64,000 nucleotides of DNA from Actinomucor elegans. Taxonomy: Eukaryota > Mucoromycota > Mucoromycetes > Mucorales > Mucoraceae. A program made the translations under genes and the position numbers. Where the stretch lies: NCBI GenBank assembly GCA_026027325.1, contig JAMSLZ010000008.1, positions 806,001 through 870,000 of the forward strand. The letters run 5' to 3'. Below the pieces are notes generated by a model. That model was not told the DNA's origin and did not search any database. It saw only the letters and a program-made list of their open reading frames with translations. Of this stretch, positions 38,881-50,728 are shown piece after piece; positions within the stretch are counted from its first letter, which is position 1, and each line of letters opens with the position of its first letter.

Positions 38881-39449
38881 AATATGTAAATAAATAATAA
38901 GGCTATACATCTATTACAATGTCCTTTTCATTCTGTCCACGGGACTATTTTCTGAAGACTTGAAGACTTCAATCGCATTTTATATTGGTATATATAAAGT
39001 CGACCAGTCATATACTGTGTCTCTGATAGATCAACTTGAATGACTTGTCAAATTCTAACGAGGTTAAGCGTATCAATTTCAACAGTTGATGGAATCCATC
39101 ACTATACAATGCAGTCCGCTTAGAGAACCAGTTGAATGCAGCTCAGGAAAGATTTAATCATATCTGTAGAATTTTGGGATCTTTACTGACAGTTATCAAA
39201 GGCACTAGGATTTAGACAAAAAAGTTGAATCAACTCTTCCAATGATATTTGGTAAACCGTTTAGTTCTGTAAAGGTTTTGATGGGTAGCTACTTGTAGAA
39301 GCAGAGTTAATCAGTGACGAAAAGAACGGCCTGAATGGATTATCGAACTATCTTTAGAAGATGTACGAGTGCAAAGGTTATCAATGATTTTGCTCAGCAC
39401 TTGATCAATCAGGTTCAAGAATGAAAGAGAAATGGGAGTTACTTAACGA

Positions 39450-39596
39450 ATGTTTGAAACGGGAAAGCACTACCTTCTTTTAAACGAACCATATCAGCAG
39501 CGTCGAGGGGGTCATGCTTGCCGTAAATAATGCAAGCGAAGCCCGACAGTAGCCAGATATTGATAGATACAGACCTAGAATCATTCCGCAAACTTC
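39450..39596 (-). pseudogene. Unidentified protein fragment
   Basis: The minus strand reads INIWLLSGFACIIYGKHD, then PLDAADMVRLKEGSAFPFQ, then TFVK and a stop, with a stop just upstream. The composition is that of a real protein, not of random AT-rich DNA, and it is bounded by broken frames. It is probably a transposon or gene-family relic. I could not assign it. Confidence 0.3.
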
Positions 39597-39944
39597 ATTG
39601 GCGGTATAATTGGCCAACTTGCTTTATGCAATGCAATTGATCATCACTGAGCAAAATGATTGGAAAAAAAAATGTTCAGCAAATATGGGAAGGAAAGCAA
39701 AGAATTCACACAATATATCTATTTGGCAGATGACAAAGGAATGTATCAGCATACTGCTTAATGCTAACGAAGAATTTACTAAAAGCCATGAATAAGCAAA
39801 ATCTGATAGCTCTAGCTAGTGATTATCAGCCACTAGTCATTAAAAGGAAGCAAGAGCTAGGAGATCTTTTCGCTGATCCTTTTTAATAGTATTAAAGTGG
39901 CTCATCTTGGTGTTCTCAATTAAAATCCGACTCTGTTGTGTATC

Positions 39945-39952
39945 TATAAATA
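39945..39952 (+). promoter_or_regulatory. TATA box of the fucosyltransferase gene
   Basis: TATAAATA, 50 bp before the ATG at 40002. It supports that ATG as the true start and argues against a missing upstream exon. Confidence 0.45.
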
Positions 39953-40001
39953 CAAAGCTTTGACTTTTTGCTTGGGAATTTCTATATTACTTCTTTTCAC
40001 T

Positions 40002-41502
40002 ATGGTAATTGCTTTATCGCCATTGAAAATAGTCTATACAACCACTTGGTTTAATACACGAAAATTTGGTTAGTTCGGCTTTTTTGTATTTACCACGTAT
40101 ATTCTTACTCGCTTCCGAGATTAGGTCAAGATCTCAAGATTGGTCTTGATTGTCCCATTCCCGAGGGGTATGCTATTGACTTCAGCAATTCTAACTCTGA
40201 TACTTGGTGCACCTTGACCAGTAACACTGACGACCTGGAAAATGCAGCAGGTTTGATATTCCATGCTCCAGATATAGTCTTGGGCAATCTTCCTGAGCGT
40301 AAGTTGAATACGTTCTGACTTGATTTGACCTGATAGTTTGGTAATAGATGTACCGAATCAGCCTTGGATACTAGAGTCATTGGAAACCCCATACTCGAGT
40401 CCGTTTAGAGCAGATCCTACTGCCATGAAGGACTTTGATTATTTAGCTTCGTACAACTTCAGGTCGAGGTTCTTCTTTTCGTACTTTTCACCAGGCATCA
40501 TGGATGTTGTGAATAGACCTTTACCAAAAGACTTTATAAAGACTAAAACCAAAGCTGCTCCTATATTATGGATTGCAAAGAACTGCAAAGCAACTAATGG
40601 AAGAGAGAAATATATAGAAAAACTAATGGATTATATTGACGTTCATAGCTACGGGAAATGCTTGAACAACCTACCTTTCCCAAAGACAATGTCGCGTGAA
40701 GAGTTGATTGGAAAGTACAAGTTTTATTTGGCAATAGAAAACTCCAATTGTGATGATTATGGTACGTATATCTGTTTGGTTGGCGTTATAAACTGACATA
40801 TATATTATAGTTACTGAAAAATTGTACGATACCCTCGCATTCTCTGCCGTGCCTATTGTCGATGGACCACCTACTTACGAAGGCTACATCCCAACCAAGC
40901 GTTCTGTGATTTATATGGACGCCTATCCCAATCCCAAAGATTTAGCCGATTATATCCAGTATTTAGATGGAAATGATACAGCCTATCTTGAGTATCTTTC
41001 ATTTCGAAGAGATGCCATCAATATCGCACCTAAGGACCGATTAGAACCTGCATTTATAAGCAATTGGAGTGATACCTTAGCACATAACGAACGATCGAGC
41101 TATTGTTCTGTCTGTCGCGGTATGTTGCCTTGGTGGACATATAAAAGCGACTCTGAACAAAAGGCAATCTATCGAGATCCGTATCAAAAAGATACATTTC
41201 TAGTAGATCAATCCTGCTCTGAATCTGGCAAATGGAACTATGTACAAAATGGACCTCCTTACAATCCCAATTGGAAGCCTCGGCCGCGAGACGAATTTAC
41301 AAGATACAACTTCACTGAATCACATTCTTCAATATCTGCTAATGATACAGTGGTTGATCCAATAGAAAATAGCACCGATAACACGAACTTTGTATTAATT
41401 GGCAATGTATTATTCGTGGCATTCTTTTTTATGCTAGTAGCATTCTTGTATAGAGAATCTAGAAAACATACGTACAAGCATGTTGCTGCTTCTCCGGTGT
41501 AG
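40002..41502 (+). CDS. GT10 alpha-1,3-fucosyltransferase-like protein with C-terminal membrane anchor
   Basis: Glycosyltransferase family 10, which moves fucose from GDP-fucose to glycans. Exons are 40002-40068, 40125-40298, 40348-40761 and 40811-41502, giving 448 residues, with GT-AG introns of 49 to 56 nt. Family marks: the acceptor side HVPNQPWILESLETPYSS; VHSYGKCLNN, matching the vdvyGkC pattern; and the GDP-fucose motif FYLAIENSNCDDYVTEKLYD followed by VPIVDGPPTYEGYIP. There is no hydrophobic N-terminus (MVIALSPLKIVYTTTW). A single strong membrane segment lies at the C-terminus (FVLIGNVLFVAFFFMLVAFL) with a short basic tail. Animal GT10 enzymes are type II with an N-terminal anchor, so the topology here is unusual. 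Several N-x-S/T sites precede the anchor. Confidence 0.9.
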
Positions 41503-43304
41503 TAAATAAATGATTTTAATATAGATATGACGAAAAGGACTTCGGGTGTGAAAAAAGTATAGTTTATTATCATTTCCAACTAGAGGACAATGTCAGTTCA
41601 TTTACATAATGTATACTTCAATAAAAGTGATAATAAATGAAACGATTCACCCTGCATATTATGAGTTATTCGTGAAGTCTAGTTTGTCGCAAAAACCACT
41701 ATTATAGATCATTTATTTTAGTTTATATAGTATATATATATATATATAATCCACTTTAATATATGAACAGGTATTACCTAAATATTGTACTGCAACTATC
41801 AAAGGCTCTAATATATAGATTTAATAATCCATTTCGAGCTTGAAGTACATATCAGTCAGATTCACATAAATGTAGGATCAGTAGAAACATCCATTTATAA
41901 ATTCAGTAATTTGAATTTTATTCCAACCTTTAAGGCACACTACGATCTTAATTCTCTCACCTAATAGCTATTTTAAAGGATGCGGCGCTTCATTTTAATC
42001 ATGTACTAGTTATCAAGTATGATATTCAATGGAAACCAGTGAACAACTTCCGAAAACATTAGTAAGAGAATCCTCAAACTGAGATTTCTTGTGGTCTATT
42101 TTTTTAGGAAGCACGAATTCTTTATGGTTACTTACTCAATCCTCAATTATTCAGGCTATTGAATCATATGCGCCAATCGACTCCTGAGAAAACATTAGTC
42201 TGAACAAATTACTTGCTTGGAATTATCTTATTTAATTCTGTCATTTCACCGATTCGTGAAAATGTCTAAAAAAAAAAGCTATGTATTTTTTCAAGCCTTC
42301 CTCTCAAATAAGACGTCTTCGTTTCCAAGATCGAAATGAGTATGGCGGCCAAAACCTTTTAAGCTGGATCATGCGTTATTTCAACAATGGTAACTTGTCT
42401 TTTGTTCCCTTTTTCAGTAATCTTCTGAATTCTGGGGATATTCCTCCTCTTGGTCCTCCAAACCCTATGGTCATCAAATTTTAGCCCATATATTAGTAAC
42501 CTTGTTCACCAATATTAGATATGTATAATATCGATCTAGGAGCAATGCATTTTTTGCAACAATCCGCAAATTATATCTCTTGGTTCAAGTCTAATTGCGT
42601 GTCATGTTACAGCTTTTCTTAGATTTTAAATGCTCAGCTCTTTTCGCAGTAGGTGGTTCTTCCTTACTCGCATAAAAACACCTTTTAAAACCAATATTGT
42701 CTATAGTTTTCAGCTATTAGAAGATGGCTGTTGCTTCTGCTACCTTCAAAGGATCATTATCTATTATTAGTATGTCTATCAAGGTGTTTTCACCCCATTT
42801 CAAATTGAATGACTTGATTATAGAAAAGTTGAATTCTTAATACTTTTTTATATCTTGAATGTATTATATTTTGTTAGTATAGCAGACCTAGTGTATCCAG
42901 GAATATCAAAGTTTTTATATAGTTTTTGTTTATGCAAATCTCAAGTTAAGATTGTACTCCTAGTCATCTTAATCGGAATAGTCTTCATAAAATCATATAG
43001 TCAAATTTTAGATCAAGGGAAAAAAGCGAATTGAGTGAGCCTCGGATTAGACTGTAGTACCACATATTCTCTGCATCCTAAAGCCACTTATGATAGCACT
43101 CATATTATTATAAGTATCTCCTGCGTACTTTTCTTTGTCGTTATTTGAAGAACAAATGCGACACTATCTCTATGATATATATCTAGCTCAAATTTTGAAT
43201 AAACTATGTTTGTCAAGTCCAAAATCTTGGTGTATTAGAAAAAAAAAGGGCATTGTCAGTCTTTATTGATGTGTGTGTATATATACAGTATCGGATGGGG
43301 TGGG
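41503..43304. other. Intergenic interval
   Basis: About 1.8 kb between the fucosyltransferase and the end of CDC45. It holds an (AT)n tract near 41731-41748. A 67-codon frame at 42281-42484 (ending IPPLGPPNPMVIKF) looks slightly protein-like but has no partner exon or known family. Confidence 0.55.
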
Positions 43305-45526
43305 TTATCGTGTTTTATAACATAATGATTCAATGAAATGTTCTATGTCATTATCATGCACTTGTATAACTGTTTGATCAAAGCTGTCAAATGAGACTCT
43401 TGCTTTTGTACTATCTGCAGCTTCTTCAAATGCCAAGCTAAATGTACTATAAAGAAATATAAATATAAACCCACAGTTGATTTCGTATAAAGACTTACTT
43501 TTTTCGAATGTCGCCAAACGTAGGTGCGCCTGATAAAGCAACTACAAGAGAAGAATGGTGCTCTTCATCAAAAGAAGCAATAACAATGGGTAGGTTCTTT
43601 TTGCCGTGTTCCTATTTAAATAGAAATTGGTTAATGTCATAAACCTGTTGTTTTAAGGATGATACATGCTCTATACGCATCAGTAATGAACAGTCCAAGT
43701 TTGGTCAAAGCAGAAGGGTGTTGAAAAATAGGTAGGTCAGGACCATTACGAATATTAACAAAGCGAAAATTCCTGAGCAGTTTGACCATACGTTTATCGA
43801 TGGTGGATGTACCTTGTCGAACAATAGCTCTTTGAGTTTTCATACATAATCGAAGTCCTTTTAATAATTTATCGGGCGAGTTTCCACTGAGAGCATCGTA
43901 CGCCGTGTAAAAGTTTTTCATCCACCACTTTCTTCTTTCACATCCTATATCATCTGTTGTGGAAGCTGTAGTTGACGCTAGCCCTGCTTCTGTTGGTGTT
44001 GATTGCCAGTCGTCTTCTTCGTTGAGGTTCAAAGCACCACCTAAACGAACAACGGCTGCTGGACTCGTTTCCAAGATGGTGGATAATGAATACACGACAT
44101 CACTGGCAGATAGACAACATTCCCAGCCATAACTTCGAGTAAAGCTCGGGAAACAAATATCAGTTAATCCATAGAGTGGTGCTACTACTTCAATCTTGTT
44201 TCTAAGCATCTGTTTTAAATCCATATCCATGTGGGTATATACTTGTTGGCATTGCTGAAGCGAGAAACTATAGAATACTTAGCATACTAAAGACTTGTAA
44301 GATATAGCACTTACCCCATCTTTGCAAACATATTATTCAATCTCTTCTTTCCAGCGTCTTTCCAAACACCTAGCTTACTTGATACATATCCAGAATGATA
44401 CATACTGTCATATAGACTCCAATGTCGAAACATCATGAAGCGATATTCATCTTCTGATTTAATGACTATATCGGACGTGTTTTGTGCTGAACCGTCATCG
44501 ATATTCAATCTAGCTCTATCATCTTTGAATAACTCTAACATTTCAGCGTATTTGTAGGTATCCATTCTTTCAAATATATACTGCGAGGTGACTCCAACAA
44601 TAGCTAGCCATAGTAATTCGTTATTGGACCTGCCTAATTGCTGTGCTAATTCATATACGACACCAGAAGTTGAATTGCCATGGTATGTGCCAGTGCTATA
44701 ATAATCTGCAATCAACCTTCTATTTTTAATTTTTTCTTTCCTCTCAGAACCTGCCATGCCCTATTACCATACTTATTAGTAGATACATACAAAAAAGGTG
44801 CTTTGAACTAACCCCATTCAATCGTCTTCGCTGTCGTGATCGATTATCTCGAGGTCTTCCGTCTTCATCCATACTATCGTCGTCTTCGTCTTCTGGATCA
44901 TTCTCATCATCTTCTGCAGCCTAATGTAAATACTGTAAGCATAAGGTTGTAAGCTTTTTTGATATCGAATTACCATCATCTTCTCATATGCTGCTATTGC
45001 TTCAGTAACGCGAGGTGATTCACTTTCATCATCAAAGACACATATATGATTATTGTCTGCCAGTAAATTTTCGAGTGACAATGGCCGATGGCTATCAAGA
45101 ACATAGACCTTTGTTTCTGGTGGAGCAGTAAAAAGATTCACTATTTCGTCTCCACCTCCACAGTTGATCATGACAATAGAACGTAGCTATATAGCAGGTT
45201 AGTTGAATGTAGACTAGATTAATATCAAGTTTTTTTTTTTACGTTTTCATCTTTTGATACAAGCTTTGTATTAGCTTCAACAAGATCTTTATGCCCTGAT
45301 ACAGGTACAATTTTGTGTGGAATAATATCACTCTTCAGTAAAGCCTATATCTTGGTTGTTACAACGCAGGTTGTGTAAGTCTAAAAAAAAAAAGTACCTG
45401 GAATATACGAACAGCACAAATAGAATCTACATCAGCTGCAACGAAAACAATACAATTTCCTTCTAGTGAATCGTTCTTGATGTATTCATAAGCTTCATGG
45501 TAAAGACTATTTGTGATTCTAACCAT
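43305..45526 (-). CDS. CDC45: Replication factor CDC45
   Basis: Subunit of the CMG replicative helicase. It is related to DHH-family phosphoesterases but inactive. Eight exons on the minus strand: 45526-45398, 45344-45243, 45186-44974, 44920-44813, 44760-44315, 44267-43670, 43611-43499 and 43446-43305, giving 616 residues. The DHH-like N-terminus is GNCIVFVAADVDSICAVRIF, then IVMINCGGGDE and YVLDSHRPLSLENL. An acidic linker (AAEDDENDPEDEDDDSMDED) is carried by exon 4, followed by RLIADYYSTGTYHG. The C-terminal part has FPSFTRSYGWECCLSASDVV and LGLFITDAYREHGKKNLPIV. The last of these is continuous only if the sixth intron (43612-43669) is GC-AG, with donor TATAGA|GCATGT. The ATG at 45526 (MVRITNSLYHEAYEY) fits the family better than the upstream ATG at 45556. 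It starts 105 bp after the TFIP11 stop. Confidence 0.95.
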
Positions 45527-45631
45527 AATGTAAGAAAAACAAAGAGAGAAAGACACGTCTGGTCGCGTGTAATATTTTTACGCGTAATTTGAATTATTTT
45601 TTCGACTTCCCGGGAGTAGGAAGGTACTTCT

Positions 45632-47796
45632 TTATTTTGACAGTCCCATTGTATAAAGATCTTCTCCACCAAGTGCCTTGTTCATGGCATCCAGACCTTT
45701 TCTAAACTCTTGCATAACAATCTTGTTTGTATCTAAACCATAGGCATCAAAGACTTGTCTCCACCATCTATACCAATCACAAATTTGATCATAATTTATA
45801 TTATACATATCTAAGCTTAACCATTGCACCAGCACCATATGCCATTTGTCAAAGAACTCGTTCTTGAGCAGCATCCCTAGTACAGTCTCTGATAACATAT
45901 TTTTCCATGCTAGACACCAAATCAGCCCATCCAGATTCTGGTTGCGTGGATCAACTTGGAATTCATCGCGAAGTACAAGTGTGAGCTTGGGTAAAATGGA
46001 TTTGGTAGTGAATTGCTCTAATTGTTCTATTGTCCAAACATCTTTCCAAGGTGATATAATGTGTAGTGCCGATTCATCAGATGGATGCCATTGCCTTAAA
46101 ACAACGGACAGCTTGTGACGTATATTTGTAAATAGCTCTGCCAATCGCCATGCTTTTAGCGTAGGGAACCAAGGGTGAATCCACGAATGAATCATAATTG
46201 TATCGGTACGAGGATTCCAGTCAGAAACAGCACGACTGATTTTGGGTAACAACAGCTGATTAATAATGTTTTCATATATGAATCTCGGCAAAACAGGCTC
46301 CCATTCTTCCATGAGTTGAATGAGCGGATCAGGATTGTGTATATCCCACTGATTGCTATATATAAAGTTAGCGTCAAGAAGTATATTTGCCAATATATAC
46401 ATTACTTTATCGCGCTTCTCACTTTTGAAAGCCAAACAGTATTCATCATGGTTTCAAAAGGTGTACATTCCAGATCTTTCTGTATGTGTCTTGATCGAGT
46501 CCATCCTCTTTCTGCATCCTCATCGTCATGACTTATTAATAATTTTTTCCATCTTTTCACATCATATACACCCCAACTAGGTTCATCCAAGACATTCCAG
46601 TGCATTGATTTGTACTTGATGATTGGTGCCCATACAGACACAACAAGAGCATCAATATGCATGGCCTTGATATCTCCTATAAAATCTCTTTCTAATATAT
46701 CAAACTGCTCTCCAAATAACGCTGTGATATTGCCCTCCTCATAAGCACCTGTAGTCAAAGCGTCTTTGCTAATCCGATCCAGCTCACTAGCGATACTTTT
46801 CAATTGCTCTAGCTTCCGCAGCTGCGCTTGATCTTTATCCAAATATTCTTTTATCGTGCCTAGCTCATCTTGCATTGCCTTCATGCGAAATGTTGTACTT
46901 TGTTTCTCTCGAGATAGGTTTTCTAAATCGCCACGCGCCAAATCTACAATCAGTCTCAAGTTGTGTCTCAACTCGGGCAATCGTGTAGTTACTTCCATCA
47001 ATGTAGGTGAATCAGTGCGTTTGATATCTGCCAGCGAGATTTCGCGAATACTGGGCCCAGTCATGTCTAATACCTTTTGTTGAGCTGTAGGTATTTGCTG
47101 GTCTTCTGTTTCTGCCAGGATTTCAGCTGCTGTTTTGTATATGGTCTTTGGCTTTCTAGGCTTTCGACCTGTTGGGCTAGACACTTGCTTGTCAGACTTC
47201 CATGCATTGCGTTTCTTTCCTTTTACTTCTTTTTCTTCTTCGTCTGATACTTCGCCGCGACGTGCCTTCTCTTCTATTTTGGCTTGTTCTGTACGTTCAT
47301 CAAATCCTCTAAAACTCAAACCCATACGCGCAGGACGAAGCTTTGTTTCTATTGGATTCACAATACCCTCACCACCAGCACCGAGACCTTTACCCACGCT
47401 CCAACCCATCTTTTCTAGCATCTTTTGACCATACCCTTTCGAGTGTTTATTGAATTGCGCAAATCCTGGGCCTGGTGGAGGTGTAGCGGCCATAGTTCTC
47501 GCACGCACTTTCTCTTTGATGGGTTCTTTTTTGGCTGCTTCAGGTGACGGTGAAGCAGGTTTTTGTTGTGCGGGCAGAAAGGAAGGGCCTAAACCTAGCC
47601 CTCTACTACCGCTTTGAATATCTTCTTCTTCTTCGTCACTGCTGTTATCATTGTTTCGAAATCGTCTTCGTGATTGTCCTGCGAACCCAGCCATTTCCGC
47701 GTCTAAATCGTCTTCGGTAATATCAAAGTGGATACGTCCACCTTCTTCATCAGAGGAATCGTCTCCATCGTCCATATAATTTTTACGTCTTCCCAT
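45632..47796 (-). CDS. TFIP11: G-patch splicing factor TFIP11/Ntr1 (Spp382) homologue
   Basis: Spliceosome disassembly factor that binds and activates the DEAH helicase Prp43/DHX15 through its G-patch. Exons are 47796-46406 and 46355-45632, with a 50-nt GT-AG intron and a clear branch site GCTAAC, giving 704 residues. N-terminal acidic segments are SSDEEGGRIHFDITEDDL and NSSDEEEEDIQ. The G-patch is near residues 116-160 (KGYGQKMLEKMGWSVGKGLG, then NPIETKLRPARMGLSF). The GCFC-type helical C-terminus includes TPFETMMNTVWLSKVRSAI, joined across the intron to NNQWDIHNPDPLIQLMEEWE, then PVLPRFIYENIINQLLLPK. It is divergent from PAAF1 (315 bp between starts). Confidence 0.94.
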
Positions 47797-48111
47797 CTTT
47801 TTTTTTTTGGTATTTGAATGGAAATAAAGACGAGAAAAGGCGAGCTTTTTTGAAAATCACTTACACCGCAGTAGGCCGTGACTGCTTAGCAACCAGCATA
47901 ATAACTCACATAGCAACCAGATCACGTTGATATGCTACTACAATTGATGTGATATGCATCAATTTGGCTATAGATTCTCGGTGGAAACGCTATCTTGAAC
48001 TTGATTTAAAGTAATGATATAAGCGCTGGATTTGATTAAATATTTAAGGCATATATCAGTGGATACAAATCGTCCCACACTTTGCACTTTTTCTTCTTCA
48101 TTCTTTATAAC
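47797..48111. promoter_or_regulatory. Shared divergent promoter of TFIP11 and PAAF1
   Basis: A 315-bp gap between two ATGs pointing away from each other. Near the TFIP11 start it has a poly-A/T tract (nine T at 47801-47809); near the PAAF1 start it has a CT-rich leader (CTTTTTCTTCTTCATTC). No clear TATA box is seen on either side. Confidence 0.45.
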
Positions 48112-49862
48112 ATGTCAATCGAAACATTACCATTCGTCTCTGTTCAAGCTGACTGGGAGGAAGTCGTAAGAGAGGTTGCCTCGAACACTATTCCTGAAGG
48201 ATCTTTTTGGATTGCTTGTTATTTGACAGGTACATGCTTATATAAAAATGCAGGCTCATTGATTAAACGCGTCTTTTTCAAAGGAAAGCAAAGTGTGCAA
48301 GGCTCAGTCAGTGTTCAACGTACTGAGAAACATGATGTTCATCTCGAAGGTAAAGACGGTATATCTGTGACAAGTTTGAATTCTGTATGTATTATTGGAA
48401 TCGCACAAATAAACATCAAGACTGAGTACTTTTTTTTGACAGCGTTCATTCAAAGTGGAATGCGAAGCATTGGGCGTAAAAGATATTACAGTATACAGTC
48501 CAAAGGTTGACCTGTCGCTTGCTAAAGACAAATCGGTATGTATCCATATATTGAAATAGATTCTCTTGCTTACAAGTCTTGATCATAGGTTTCTTGTGTG
48601 GATATTTCGCCTAATGGTAACTTGTTTGCTGCCGGAATTGGAGCAGAAGTTACAGTAGGCACTGTTCTTGGTGGCGAAGTCCAAGTAAGTCGAACACCCA
48701 ATATTAATTGCAATTAGTCTAATACCTTGATCTAGAGAACTTTGCAAGGGCATCTTGGTGATATTACAACTGTTCAGTTTTTCCCAAGTAACTTGGTTCT
48801 TTTGACAGGTGGTGCAGATTTCCAGCTCAAGATTTGGTCTGTGCTTGATGGAAGTAATCCTGTTACACTTCAAGGACATACTTCAGGTAAAAGAGAAATA
48901 GCATGATAGATCGGTCATATCACTCACTCAATTACAGCTATCACCAGTACTGCTATTATCTCGCAAGGACGCAATGTATTGTGTAAGTGAAAAGCCTGCC
49001 AAGCAGACGCATAGTATTCACATCCTATGATAATAGCTTCTTCTCGCGATGGCACAGTTAAATTATGGAACTGTGGTACTTCGTCCACTATTGCAACTAT
49101 GGGTAATTACAATCATCCTATCAATAAGATGATTCTCGCAAAGCTTCCTGGACAATTTGAAGCAGCTGAACGCGAGAGTTTAGGTATAAAAAAAATGTCT
49201 AAAGGTATTTAACCTTTATTAATATAAATGTTACATCCATAGATCCTTTAGAAGTGGATACATCAGATAAACTCGTGTTGATTGCCTTAGGAGACGGTAG
49301 CGTTCGTGGCATTCATTTAGGCACAAAGAAAGAGGTAAATGAATTGATAGTAACTTTTGTTATTTTAACATTAACATATTAGTACTAGATATTCGCTACA
49401 CCAGCGACACAGGATGCTTTAACTGCAGTTACATATGAACCGGAAAGCGCTATTTTATTTACTGGTAATATCAACGGTTTAGTTCAAGCCTATTCCATTA
49501 AAAAGGATCTCAAGATGCCGCAATTGCAGTGGGCGCGTAATAAGTACGCCATTACATCGTTAGTCACCAAACTAGGTGAAAATGGAGAGACTGTTCTTTG
49601 TGTCAGCTGTGGTAATAGATAAGAATATATGTTTCTTAGCACTAACGTTCTAACACATTTTATAAAAGCCGATGGTAGCGTATATCAAACGCGTGCATTA
49701 TCAAGTTTTATGGATGCAGGTGAAGATGTTCGTATTGAAGCAGAATATACAGGAAATGAACTGGAAACTGTATACGACATGAAAGTGATGCCTAGTGACA
49801 GTGAAACAGGGTATCAGCGTATTGCCTGCGCTGTTCGTGATGGAAAGATAAAAATATATTAA
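48112..49862 (+). CDS. PAAF1: Proteasomal ATPase-associated factor 1 (Rpn14-like WD40 chaperone)
   Basis: WD40 chaperone that binds Rpt ATPases while the 19S base assembles. Nine exons: 48112-48384, 48443-48535, 48589-48684, 48736-48886, 48938-48982, 49037-49183, 49243-49334, 49389-49611 and 49669-49862, giving 437 residues, all GT-AG and in frame. WD-type repeats are visible: VSCVDISPNGNLFAAG, RTLQGHLGDITTVQFFPS with LKIWSV, LQGHTSAITSTAI, and SSSRDGTVKLWNCGTSSTIA. The final blade is YQRIACAVRDGKIKIY. The DGTVKLW(N/D)CG stretch and overall repeat spacing point to PAAF1/Rpn14 rather than to other WD40 proteins. The first residues (FVSVQADWEEVVREV) also fit the PAAF1 N-terminus. Confidence 0.85.
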
Positions 49863-50509
49863 ATAGTGATCATGATGGCAAAAATCCTGTAAACTGCAAT
49901 AAAATGAAAAGTTCGCAATAATGTAGTATGATATGCCAATCTATAGCGCGAATTAATACAGCTATTGCTGCAACATATGATGCAATAAGCTAAATTAAAC
50001 CATATAGATATGCGAAAACTCGTATACACTTCTGCAAATTGTTTGAATGACAGACAGCTTAATGTTTGTCGGTTACTGCTCTACTATGGGTGTTTCCCTT
50101 ATCTTTTTATTTGATCCAGGAATATATCTGTAGTTGATCGGTAAATAATATGGTGCTACTAAGGTAATGGCATATTTACAATTGCATGATAATTACCTTG
50201 CTGAGAGAAATAGTAGTATTATACTACCAGCAAAAAAGACGTATCACAGTCAGTATCCAATTCTGCAGCATTTTTTTTTATTACAACACAACTGTTTACT
50301 TTCAAGATATTACTGTACAAAAACACGTAAACTATTGCAAAAGTTGTTTTACAGGAATAGATGTGAAGATGGTTACAAATTTGTGACAAATGAACTTATA
50401 ACCACGACCTTAAAATATTTAACAATGAATAGAATATATATATATGTAATTTCTTTCAGTTGTTTATTAACAAATCAGTGCTATATAGCTAAGTAGTAAC
50501 TCTAGTAGG

Positions 50510-50585
50510 TTTAACTGTTCATTCCGAACATGGGCTATTAATCTGATTTGATATTTGACCGAGATCAGTCAAAAGATCTACAGAT
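50510..50585 (+). repeat. Dispersed 75-bp repeat, copy J
   Basis: One of the best copies: CTGTTCATTCCGAACATGGG, CTATTAATCTGATT, ATATTTGACCGAGATCAGTC and AAAAGATCTA. Copy K starts 137 bp downstream. Confidence 0.7.
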
Positions 50586-50646
50586 ACAAATCTAGTAGCT
50601 TCTATAAAACTCATCATTATTTTCTATTTAAATAAAAGCTTTAGTA

Positions 50647-50728
50647 GATACAGTATCTCAACTTAAACATAGACTATTGACAATCTGATGCAGCATTTAA
50701 TCAAGATCGGCTAGGAGATCTAGAGATG
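50647..50728 (+). repeat. Dispersed 75-bp repeat, copy K
   Basis: Blocks GATACAGTATCTCAACTTAA, AATCTGATGCAGCATTTAAT, CAAGATCGGCTAGGAGATCT in family order. Confidence 0.65.

Larger units (their letters stand above)
38881..40001. other. Intergenic interval with a minus-strand coding relic
   Basis: No intact gene. A minus-strand open stretch at 39450-39596 looks like a conserved protein fragment. The rest is AT-rich. The fucosyltransferase promoter with its TATA box occupies the last 60 bp. Confidence 0.55.

Noticed and set aside
50167..50496. 109-codon open frame on the plus strand
   Set aside because: Composition is that of random AT-rich DNA with no family motif, splice partner or promoter.
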